Assembly (NCBI RefSeq): GCF_000001735.4
Contig: NC_003076.8
Coordinates: forward strand, 2,976,001 to 3,040,000
DNA from: Arabidopsis thaliana
Taxonomy: Eukaryota; Streptophyta; Magnoliopsida; Brassicales; Brassicaceae
Reading direction: 5' to 3'
DNA length: 64,000 nt
The translations under genes and the position numbers were made by a program. Shown piece after piece: positions 31,909 through 42,496 of the stretch; within the stretch, counting starts at the first letter, position 1, and each line of letters begins with the position of its first letter. The notes below the pieces were generated by a model, which saw nothing but the letters and a program-made list of their open reading frames with translations, was not told the DNA's origin and did not search any database.

Positions 31909-34900
31909 TCAATTTCCAACGAGCTTTTTGTACCGAGCGTACGAGATTATAATCACGAAAAAGATTGCGCATAATGTTGCAGTGGCGCTCACCACCTTCC
32001 ATATAAAAAGAAAACACCAACTATATCAGGTCCCTTAAATTCGGAATGACTAACAGGTCCATGGAATTGAAGTGTCATTTCATACCCATTTGAACATATG
32101 TTCTTTGGTGTTCCATGAGAAAGGAATGTTCGTGCTTAGAATTCCAACGACTAAAGAGTACACTGATATACAGACGCTTCCAGCGGTTATAATAACCTCA
32201 AACTGATACAAGGGAGAACAAGATGAAGATGAATAGGACATTAAGCCAACACTTGTCTAACGTTTTTGATTTTTTATCTAAGAACTAATTCAACAATCTT
32301 GTACTTTCTATATTCACTCACCTCAATTAGCTTATTTCGACTACTGGCTAGCTGCAAGATACCGATGATTATAGTTTACATATAATATATATGAGAAAGA
32401 AAACATTTTCTCATTACATGTGTAAAATTCTGGAAGATAGAGAGTGTAAGTTTCCATTACCTGGAAGTTAATATAATCTTCTGTGTCATCCAGGTACTCG
32501 CGTAGCTGCATCAGTCAGAGATGTCACAAAGATTCAAAACTTTGAATAGAAAAGAGGCGAGGAACAAGAAGATACAGTAAGTACCTCGGCTAATTTGTTC
32601 AAAGTTCTGTCGATTTGCATATAGTGTGCCTGTAAAACAATAACAAAATAAATCAAATCGTTGTTTAAGTTCCATATGTAGCTGAAACGGTAAATATATA
32701 TATATATATGCAACATTCATGCAATAAACAACCTCGAGCAACATTTCAACTTCTTCAACATCATTTTGGTCGTCCCCACGAACCGTGGCTGACCTCACCA
32801 AATGGCTCTTTGCTCTGGAAATCTTAGCACCTATTGTTGGGGACGTAGGATACGAATTAATTTGTTCATCAGAATCGCTAACTGGTGAAGATGTAGTCGC
32901 AATCTTCCTTGAAAGGCAGAGATCACCCAGATCATCGTCATCCTCTAACCACAGTTGAAGCTCATCCTTTACCTGAAATGCTTATTATTTCATGCATTTG
33001 GTTTATCACCAAAAAATGTGCATCAAGAAATGTGAGAAACTAAACAATACGTGTTTGAATTCGTACATCTTCCGAATTGACAATATTCTTACAAGACTTA
33101 AATCTTGCATTTTTCAGTTTGGATTGACGCTATAATTAATTTTGATGAAGAAAAGAGATATTTGTTTCGAGAATTAACTTTAACACATATAGGGTTTGAT
33201 AACACTTTTTTGTTGTTGTTGTTTATGTAAGCATTTTACAAGCGAATTCTATGATGGGTTTTAAACGCTAGCAACCGCAACCACCCGGAAACATAGCTTC
33301 TGCGGATGATAGCGGGAAAACCAATGAAGCTACTCACTTTGAGCGATAATTAATTGTCACGAGGCTTTTGCTTATTTCATAGATAAATATCCTCTCTAGG
33401 CAAATATCTTGAGTGTCTACCATGCTATCGAAATTAGAAAAAGAAAATCATATGCTTACTTTTTGGACCCGAACTGTCAACTCATGGAAATCTTCAATTT
33501 ATGCACCTTACCGAAGTTACGGTTACTTATCTACAAAAATGATATTGTTCTCATCATCATATGAAAATTGAAACGCAATTGGAAATGTATGAGTGACGGG
33601 CTGAGATAGCTACCTTGGAAGCAAGTTCATTCAAAGCAGGATAACCAGACTTCTCTAGTTCTGTTGTTCTTGCAGCTAAGAAACTACATATGGCTTCCAA
33701 AGCCACTTCTAGTGCCCGAAATTCAAACGGAGATTCTAAGATTGGAAACACCACATCAGATACCGACAACGCGACAAGTCGAATAGAGAACGGTTTTTAT
33801 GGAAAAGCATTACAAAATATATATATGCCAAAAGGACAAGAATGTTTTGAGATCGTAATGTTTAAACTTACCATCTTTTTCAGCATCAACTTCTGCACCT
33901 GAGTCCTCTTTTCCATCTGGCTGACCACGGCGTTCCCTGTTTTCAACACCCAAGCGTCTCTCAAACTCCTTCGCAACGGGAATAACATTTTCATTTAATG
34001 GCTCCCGAAGCAAAACCTGTAGCATGTCGTGTTAAAAAACAAAGAGAGACTGAAATAGCCAACACATAGACAAACATTCGAATTCTAAGCCATCAGTTTA
34101 ATGGAGAGAAAATGTTCCAGCTACAGAATGTTAGAGAACTCACATTAAAATTTGATGGTACTTAAAGTAATATATGTCTTAACAAATTAGTATTGAGATC
34201 AAATCGTGAAATCAACCCACTTTAGCAAGTTTCGGAATTGTCTAAACTTCTTCTAGAGAAAAGAAAACCCTTCAAGTAGGAGGAACCAAATTCCAACACA
34301 AAAGTTTTCTATATTTAGAAAATGTACCCTAACTGTTACGAATCAAAATTCACGTTAAGCCAAGAACCGAGCACAAGATAGTGGATCGATCAAACTAACG
34401 AGTTCGTCTATCGCAAAAAGAAACAAAGGATAAAACAGAGCAAGAACAGAGGAACAAAAAGAGGGCGACAGAAGATTATAGAGTAGAGTATCATCATTAT
34501 ACGAGTTGATGAAATTTCATTTCTCCTAAGTTTAACCTGATCATGCGAATATATAATCAAAGTCGAACCTACCTACTACAAAGTAGTCTAGTAAAAATGG
34601 AAGGCAGCGAGTAGAAAGTAAACTGACCTCGTCGGCAGTGATGATCACCTTAATATGCTTCATCGGACCACAGCGCAATACCAAAAATGATTAACACGTT
34701 TGAGAAAACCCAATAATGTATGAAGAAAAAACTCAGAAACAAAAATGGCCTAACCTCTAAGTTCAGCACAATGGCTCCCTCTCGGGTTCGAATGCTTAAA
34801 GGGGAAGAAATGCTTGACTCGAAGACCCTGAGGTCACGAGCGTAGATATGGACACGGCGTATGATCGCGTAACTGTCTACATTGAGCATTGTACTATTCC

Positions 34901-34988
34901 CTGCAGCGTCTATGAGGAGCCAACTCCGTGATGGTTTTCTTTTAGCCGTGGAAACCTCTGACGGATCCACGTCTGAATCAATCGACAT
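31909..34988 (-). pseudogene. MRS2-9: MRS2-type Mg2+ transporter, frameshifted copy
   Basis: All eleven MRS2 exons are present: 34755-34988, 34628-34657, 33872-34016, 33614-33735, 33460-33530, 32733-32972, 32585-32629, 32461-32505, 32322-32351, 32086-32202 and 31909-31995. Exon 5 is 71 nt against 75 in MRS2-7. The 4-base loss creates ATG AGT TGA, with the stop at 33477-33479, so translation ends after about 194 residues, before either membrane helix. In the last-but-one exon the essential GMN signature is replaced by STN ([10 protein letters not shown]). Its neighbour MRS2-8 keeps GMN, so the loss is specific to this copy. Splice sites are still usable, and skipping or alternative splicing of exon 5 could be predicted by annotators. 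The number MRS2-9 comes from recalled gene order. Confidence 0.85.
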
Positions 34989-35734
34989 CTCCGTCTGATG
35001 CTCGCGGCTTCAATTCAGCAAGACAAACCTATACAGAAACAGCACCCAGTTGATGAATAGGATCAGAATCCCCTCAAATGTCACGAATTCGTCGGAATAT
35101 TTTAAAACTCTGTAAGGATTAAGCAAAGTGGGTTTTCTTGGGACCATCTCCACCTCTTTTTCATTTATGATTCCCCAAAAGTCGTCGTTCTAATCTAGTC
35201 TAAGATCTAGGATGGAGTCTTTCTTTATTTGGTTATTAATTGTTGACCCCGTGTAATTCGCGGGAATATAATTTATACTATTTCTGGCTTATGGCATTTC
35301 AAATTGTCAGAGGAGTTTTTTACTATCCCGCATCAAATTGTCGATAAAAATATTCCTGTTGAAGGCAAAGCATGCACGCGGCAGGGCTGCTATTTCTCCC
35401 ACTTTCCTAGTGTGTCTGCCCTGCTAAGTTTACTTTAAACAAATTCCCATTATTGATTGGTAAGTTTACGTACTTTACCCTAGTTCATATAGTTACCTCA
35501 TATTTCTAAGTAACTACACTATAGCCAAACATAAATGTGAAACGGAAGCACTCAATCGTCAGCGAACTTGAGAGCAAAATACAATACGACGGTACGGTAT
35601 CAGCATAAACGTGAATTAATGGAACCGCATATTTAAAAAAATCATAACTGGATAAGGTTTCAAAAAAAGAATTGTTGCGCAATAAACGAGTTTTTTTGTT
35701 TATTACAATAAACGAGTATCAATTCCTTCCATCG
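34989..35734. other. Spacer between two MRS2 copies
   Basis: Upstream DNA of the MRS2-9 locus, then the 3' flank of MRS2-8. The part from about 35600 resembles the equivalent 3' flank at about 31820-31900 (catcataactgg-like, ttgtgcaat..aacgag). A patch near 35240-35265 with a small inverted repeat (cccgtgtaattcgcggg) may be a transposon scrap; I cannot name it. Confidence 0.4.
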
Positions 35735-38399
35735 TCAAAAACCAAAGAGCTTTTTGTACCGAGCGAACGACATTATAATCACGAACAAGATTGCGCAAAC
35801 TGTTGCAGTGCCGCTCACCACCTTTCAAATAAAAACAAAAAACACCAACTATATCAGGGTCCCGGAAATTCGAAAGGACTAACAGGTCCATGGAATTGAA
35901 GTGTTATTTCATACCCATTTGAACATATGTTTTTTGATGTTCCACGGGAAAGGAATGTTCATGCCTAGAATGCCAACAACTACAGAGTACACTGATACAC
36001 AGATGCTTCCAGCGGTTAAAATAATTTCGAACTGATACAAGTGAGACGAAGATGAAGATTAGCACTTGTGGTTTTGATTTTTTATCTAAGAACTAATTCA
36101 ACAATCTTGGAATTTCTATATTCACTCACCTTAATTAGCTGATTTCGACTACTGTCTAGCTGCAAGATACGGATGGTTATAATTTACATTTATTAGTAAA
36201 CAAGAGAGATTACATTTTCACATAACATGTGTAAAATTCTGGAAAATAATCTTTTTTCAAAAAATAAAGTTCTGGAAAATATAAAGAATAAATTTCCATA
36301 ACCTGGATATTAAGGAAATCTTCTGTCTCATCCACATACTCGCGTAGCTGCATCAGTCAAAGATGTCACAAAGATTCAGAACTTTGACTAGTATAGAGGC
36401 AAGAACATAAGGAACAACCATAGGGGGTTGGTTTCTTTGTGCACGGGTTCAATCGCCCTTTGGGATGTAAAGACATTCTTATTTCGGAATAGACTAAAGA
36501 CTGGCTCAGGACACTGAGGGAGACTATGTGCCAAAGGTCCAGAACTCTAGCGGTTTATCAACAAAAAAAAAGAAAGAAGAAGAAGATACAGTACCTCGGT
36601 TAATTTGTTCAAAGTTCTGTCGATTTGCATAAAAGTGTGCCTGTAAAACAATAACAAAATAAATCAAATGGTTGTCGGTAAAAATATATATATGTGCAAC
36701 ATTCATGCAATAAACAACCTCAAGCAACATTTCAACTTCTTCAACATCATTTTTGTCGTCCCCACGAACCGTGGCTGACCTCACCAAATGGCTCTTTGCT
36801 CTGGAAATCTTAGCACCTATTGTTGGGGACGTAGGATACCAATTAATGTGTTCACCAGAATCAATAGCTGGTGAAGATGCACCCGCGAGCTTCCTTGAAA
36901 GGTAGAGTTCAGCCATATCTTCGTCATCTTCCAACAACTGTTCAAGCTCATCCTTTATCTGCAAATCCACATCATATTCTGATTTAGACCCAACTTTCAC
37001 TCGGTATAATCCCAAAAGCATATACTCCAGTTTTGATGGTTCTTTCAATGAGTCTTTGAACTCTTTTATCTTTGAGGTTCACTTGAAATATGTGAAGCAG
37101 AACAAGATCAGTGCATGTATGACTCACTTAAGAAATAGTTTAATTTTCATGAACCTTATGCATAACTCCTAAATATATTTCTTTTCTAAACATAGACCCT
37201 GTTCCAAGTGATTCCTGCTCACCTTTTGGACCTGAGCTGTCAATCGGGTCATGGAACTCTTCAATTTACAAACCCTTAGCAAGTTACGGCTAGTTAACTA
37301 CAAAACGAAACGGTGCTCATCGACTGAAATAGAGTTAAATGTGGTTAGAGATGGATCAGTGAGGACAATAATTTCGAAGTTAGCTACCTTCAAGGTAAGT
37401 TCATCCAAAGCAGGATAAGCAGACTTCTCTAATTCTATTGTCCTTGCAGCTAGGAAGCTACAAATAGCTTCCAAAGCAACCTCTAGTGCCCGAAATTCAA
37501 ACGCGGATTCTATATAGTATCAAGCAATCATATTAATACCAAAAGTAAAAAGAGTGACAAGTTTTTCTTACGATATTTATAGAACATAGGTATCAAAAAG
37601 ATCAAGAATAAATCAAGAATTGAGTTCTAAAAATGACTAAGGTCAAGGGCTACCATCTTCTTCAACCACATCACCATCTAATTGACCACCGTGTGCCTTG
37701 TTTCCAACAGATAAGCGTGTCTGAAACTCCTCCAGGGTTGGAATAAGATTTTCATCTGACGAATCCTGAATCAAAACCTGTAAACATTTGAAATAACTAA
37801 CCCAATCCATCATCACTTCTGAAGGAGAGAAAAAGCTTCAACTATTACATAAGATCAGCTAGCATGATGAAACCTGTTTAAAGTTAAGCACACTGACACC
37901 TAATGCTCTAAGCAGTCTATAATGCAAACAAGATCAAAACCCCACCGAGATTATGACCAATTTAACACAGTAGCTATGAGCCAAATCTAACAAGTTTAAT
38001 GTTTGCCCAAGTCAATCAAAGTACACTGAGACTGACCTCTTTGGCAGTGATGATCGCCTTGATATGCTACAAAGGACCGAAACACACAGGAACTAATCAA
38101 ACATGATTAACCAACAAAGCTGTGAAAACTATGAAAAACAGAGGAGAAACACAAAAGTCTCAAGTCCCAACCTCTAAGTTAAGAACAATGGCTCTTTCTC
38201 GACCCAGAATAGCAGAAGGGTAAAAGAGATTTGGGTCAAGTATCCGGAGATCGCGAGCGTGGATCTGAACACGGTGCATAATCACATATTTGTCAACGTC
38301 AAGCACCGTTTTTTTTCCCGTCGCGTCTATGGAAATCCAACTCCACGATGACTGGGGTGTAATCCTCTTCACCGGAACAAGTTCTTCGTTAGGCAACAT
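35735..38399 (-). pseudogene. MRS2-8: MRS2-type Mg2+ transporter with single-base frameshift
   Basis: Exons 38172-38399, 38037-38066, 37654-37777, 37388-37509, 37223-37297, 36719-36958, 36595-36640, 36303-36347, 36130-36159, 35915-36031 and 35735-35821. Exon 7 is 46 nt where both sister genes have 45: one extra base in the A-run at about 36631-36634. The shift changes [10 protein letters not shown] to [10 protein letters not shown] and reaches a stop at 36328-36330, giving about 294 residues without membrane helices. Everything downstream is otherwise intact, including [11 protein letters not shown] (GMN kept) and TM2. Without the extra base it would be a 380-aa transporter. I recall that this gene is reported intact in some other accessions. 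The intron between exons 7 and 8 also carries a SINE-like insertion. Confidence 0.85.
36405..36580 (+). mobile_element. SINE-like insertion in an MRS2-8 intron
   Basis: About 160-170 bases absent from the same intron of the MRS2-9 locus (32520-32585). It contains CGGGTTCAATCGCCC, which resembles a tRNA T-arm/Pol III B box, and ends in an A-rich tail (about 36559-36580). No clear A box, and the target duplication is short at best. Confidence 0.4.
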
Positions 38400-38861
38400 C
38401 TTCGACTCTTCACTGCTTAAACCCGATATCTAAAAGCACCTTTTGTCCCAGTTGAATTAAGAAAAGCGGAATTTCCGTTATCTGCTCCTTTTGTTCTTCA
38501 TATAACTCCTCTAAAGTCGTCGGTCTTATTTTAATGGGTTATTCAAAATCTGACGAGGGAGACAAGAACCATTTTCATATTAGGATTTCGAGGTTCACAC
38601 TATAGTATATGTTTGTTTTTTAATCAATACATTTGAATGCTTTGCTTTTTGTTAATTTTCATCCTTAACTATCTTTGACTTACAAAGATTTTTGTACTGA
38701 GGTTTGATGGAGTCGAAGCATCCTTCACAATTACTAACAACTGATATTAAGCATCCTTTAAAACATTTTAAAAAAAAACATATATATGCTATTATATGCT
38801 ATTATCTTCATATAAGTTTGGTCGATAATTTGTAATCGTGGGACAATGAAACTTCTCCAAT

Positions 38862-38872
38862 ATCCCACATCG
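38862..38872 (+). promoter_or_regulatory. USE element of the 7SL gene
   Basis: ATCCCACATCG is an exact match to the plant snRNA upstream sequence element (RTCCCACATCG). It ends 26 bp before the TATA box, the short spacing known for Pol III-type plant small-RNA promoters. Confidence 0.9.
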
Positions 38873-38897
38873 GTTTCTCTACTCATAATTTGTCTTG

Positions 38898-38907
38898 TTT
38901 ATATATC
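38898..38907 (+). promoter_or_regulatory. TATA box of the 7SL gene
   Basis: tttatatatc, about 30 bp before the inferred 7SL 5' end. Together with the USE it forms the plant class of external Pol III promoters. Confidence 0.85.
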
Positions 38908-38928
38908 TCATTAAATCAACTTCTTAAC

Positions 38929-39232
38929 GTCGAGCTATGTAACGAGAGCTTGTAACCCAAGTGGGGACTATAAGATGGTGGAACACTGGATCGGCCCACG
39001 GGTCGGATTTGTTGTTGGCATAGGTCTGGACTGCCCAATCCAAGCTGTGAGTGAACCGTATGAACCAAGCGAAGGTTTGATCCGTACGGTTGCTAAAGGT
39101 TGAGGGTATTGCGTTAGGCTGGCTTCACAGAGCAGCGACTACCTCCCGCTCTCAGCAGTGGACGGACAACGGTTCGACGCCACACAAATCCACTATGGTC
39201 CGCTGGCTCGTAACCCGCTTGAACCACCATTT
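38929..39232 (+). ncRNA. 7SL RNA of the signal recognition particle
   Basis: About 304 nt, the size of plant SRP RNA, the scaffold that binds signal sequences via SRP54 and pauses translation via the Alu domain. The 5' end GTCGAGC is followed by AGCTTGTAACCC, which carries the conserved UGUAAC turn of the Alu domain. ATGGTGG (38975-38981) can pair with CCACCAT (39224-39230), and GGATTT (about 39005) with AAATCC (39186-39191), closing the long helix. The stretch GTGAACCGTATGAACC and the SRP54-site AGAGCAGC resemble helix 6/8 of other SRP RNAs. A T-run at 39230-39236 is the Pol III stop. The USE and TATA are correctly placed. It lies 3' of, and opposite to, BXL3. Confidence 0.85.
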
Positions 39233-39318
39233 TTTTATTTTTGTAAGATTTTAAAATTGCTATCTCATTTTATTACCATAATTAATATCTTAAGTTAAAA
39301 ACAAAACGAGCCGTCGAA

Positions 39319-42226
39319 TCAAACACTAATGTTCAAAGAGTGTTTCAAGCTTCCTACATGGAGAAGATGATGACCTAACGCGATTTTCCTCTTCCCGGTC
39401 TCATCAACCACACTCAGATCCTTACACACATTGACGTTAAACCTAACCACCGCTTCTTCACTCTTTCCCAGACGAATCTTCTCAAATCCTAGTAGTTGCT
39501 TAATCGGAGATCCGTGTACTTGCGGCGACGTCGTGAACAGAAACACCGTGTGGCTTCCCGCTCTGTCTCCGGTGTTCTTTACATTCAAATGAACCTCGAA
39601 ATCCGATCCTCCCTCAACGGCGTTCTCGCAGTGAGGTCCGATCGCGTCCAAAGATTGGCACTCCGATGATCGGCAAGGGTGGTTCTCGTCGAGACTGAGA
39701 GAGACGAGTCTTGGCGCTTTGATTAGCTGATGGTCGAATTTAGTGTAGGTAAGCGCGTCTGCGAAGGCGTATACGGTTTCTCCGGTGTAAAACCTGTAAC
39801 TCCGACCCGGATACCCCTTTGATTTGTCGGGTCTCATGTTCATATTTGACATCGGAACTTTTTCCACGTACGATTGAGGATACCACGTCATCGGCAAATT
39901 TCCACCTACCAGAAAAAAAATTACCGGTTAGAGAAATTGCAATTTTAAAACCGAACCGGGAGATTAAAACCGGTTGAATCTGTAGAACAGAGTATTACTC
40001 GGATTATGACGTCCGAAGATAACGTCAGCAATGGCGAGACCACCGGCTTCACCAGGGTATCCGACCCACATTATGCTTGTGATCTTTTTATCATTCTTGG
40101 CGAATGTAATGTCAAATCCTCCACCGGACATGATAACTAGCACCACCGGTCCTCTTGCTGCCATAGCAACTCGAGTCACAAGCTCTTGCTGCTTTCCAGG
40201 AAGATACAGGTCGACTCGGTCATGGCCCTCCCTCTCAATTGATTGGTCTGCGCCCACCACGAGCACAACAGCATCCGCAGAAGCAGCCAGATCCACGGCT
40301 GAGCCTATATCCGCATCTACGCAAGCCACGTTACATCCCAGTTGATAGGTAGACGACACCGTTTCTGCCAATCCCTGAAGCGGCGTTGTGTACTTGCATG
40401 GTACACCTGAATATAAATACAATCTCAGTTTCACACATTTTAAGCTTGAAAACTGAATCATGGAGACCGATAATCACTTGTGTTTCTTTTATGTTTGTTT
40501 CAATTTACCGTGGTAGTTTCCGATCATTGTTTCTGTGGCATTGGCGTTTGGTCCGATCACGGCTAATGTTTTGATTGCGGAAGGTGAGAGCGGAAGCGAA
40601 CCAGCAGAGTTCTTAAGCAAGACAATGCCTTGTCTTGCGCCATCTCTTGCGAGTTCTTGGTTATCAGCGGTGCAAACATCCTTAGGACCAAGACCACCGT
40701 AGAGCTGCTTCTTAGGGTCTCCATCGAAGAACCCTAAACGCATCAGAGTCGCGAAATTGTTTGAAATCGCTTTGTCAATAGCTGTTTCGTTTACCAAACC
40801 CGCCTTGACCGCTCCCATCGCGTGTTGACCATTGAAATGATCACAATTCAAATCCAAACCTGCCAATAGAGATTTGGCCACAGCTTCTTCTGGAGTCTTA
40901 GCATAGTGTTGTTTTCTGAACAACACATCTACCGAATCACAATCCGAAACAATGTATCTAACAAAAAAAACAACCGATGATTTTAGATAACCAAACCCTC
41001 CATAAAATTAAACCATTGGATCCAAATAACCTTACCCGTTGAGCTGCCATTGTCCGCGGATCACACCGGAAAGCAGATCAGGATCGGCACATGTTGGTTT
41101 ACCGTTAACTTGGTTGTAAGAACACATGACACTAGCAACATGCCCATCAACCACACAGCTCTTGAACGGTGGTTGAAACGTATCAGCCAGATCTTGTTGG
41201 TTTACCTAATCCAACATAACACGAAAAACAGAATGAAACATTGAAATGTATTTAGTGCGACAAATAACAAAAGTTACAAAATATTCAAAGAATCCAAAAA
41301 AAAAAAAAAACTCTTTCTTCTTACCACAGCGTTGAAAGTGAGACGATTGACATTTCTCCAATTGTCAATATCATAGGCGGTGTAGTGTTTGCAGCAAGCA
41401 GCGACTTTGAGACGGTTAGGATCTCCACCGTCAGTCTCCTGAAGACCTTTAACGTAGGCCACTGCGTATTTGCTTGAGAGTGTTGGGTCCTCACCGGGAG
41501 TCTCTTGTCCTCTTCCCCATCTCGGGTCCCGGAATATGTTCACATTAGGTGACCAAAACGTTAAACCGGCTGATCCCACATTGTACATTGCCCTCGCCTC
41601 TGTCGATACAACCTTAAACCAATATATGGATAAAAATAAATTAAAACTAGATGCAAGAAACTACTCATGTCTAAAGCATTGAGAAGAAAATATGATATAT
41701 CATTACTTATGTCCTAAGAAACAAAATTTTCCATTTTGCATAATGAGTGAGTTTTCACAGTGTAGCCCAAAAATAGAGAAAATGAAGAAGGAGATAGTTC
41801 TTTCACCTTGCCAATGGCTTGGAACAAAGACACATTGAAAGAAGCGGCCGTGAGTATAACTTGTGGGAAGCTAGTGGCGCCAGGGACTTGACCGGTGAAC
41901 CGACTACCACCTCCGACGTTAGAGACGCCATGAAGTGCCTCCGACCACCATTTGTAAGACGGAATCCCAAGGCGGCTAACGCCGATAGCTTTGCTGGTCA
42001 AAAACCCGATTTTCTCCTCCAACGTCAATCTTCCGACAAGATCGGTGACTCGGGCTTTGATACTCAACCCCGCGTTGCAGAATCTAAGCCCGGCAAGAGA
42101 AGGGTTTCCGGTGACGTCACAGGCGAAGACTGGAGAAGACTGATTGTTCGATTGCTCGGAGATGCAGACGATGAAACAGAGGAAAAGAGTGGAAACAGAG
42201 AAGAGTGCTCTGTTTCGGCTCGCCAT
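39319..42226 (-). CDS. BXL3: Beta-D-xylosidase BXL3 (GH3)
   Basis: Secreted GH3 glycosidase acting on xylan and arabinoxylan side chains in the cell wall. Exons on the minus strand: 41807-42226, 41325-41612, 41036-41205, 40509-40957, 39999-40406 and 39319-39905; 2322 nt, 773 aa. A signal peptide (residues 1 to about 23) precedes the barrel with [23 protein letters not shown] and [17 protein letters not shown], the KHYTAYD substrate region, and the nucleophile Asp segment IVSDCDSV. The second domain has [12 protein letters not shown] and [13 protein letters not shown]. The C-terminal fibronectin-III-like domain ends [12 protein letters not shown]. It is the intact parent-type copy of the truncated gene at 27720-29342. 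Exact substrate (xylose or arabinose) cannot be told from sequence. Confidence 0.95.
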
Positions 42227-42401
42227 TGTATCTTTGTCTCGAGATTTTTTGTTGTGGTTTGTGTTTGATGTTTATTGATTACTGTTGTATATATATACTA
42301 ATATAAGCTGTACGCTGGTTGGAAAATTGTTAAACTAAGGAATATAATTTTTAAAAGTTGAATATGTATATATTACTGTATTTATATAGAAGTTGAATAC
42401 C

Positions 42402-42496
42402 AATAAATTAAAAAATAGTCAAAGTAAAATGATGGTAAGTTGGTATTAGATACCTTAATATTAATGTAATAAATTAAAAAATGGTCAAAGTAAAAT
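42402..42496. repeat. Two 29-bp direct repeats
   Basis: aataaattaaaaaat followed by a/ggtcaaagtaaaat occurs at 42402-42430 and 42468-42496 with one mismatch, spaced by 37 bp, in the BXL3 upstream region. Confidence 0.75.

Noticed and set aside
35240-35265. Helitron or other transposon end (cccgtgtaattcgcggg)
   Set aside because: One small inverted repeat without identifiable partner end or target duplication is not enough.
36959-37048. Extra N-terminal exon sequence joined to MRS2-8 exon 6
   Set aside because: The acceptor before IKDELEQ matches the sister genes; the upstream residues are intron read-through.
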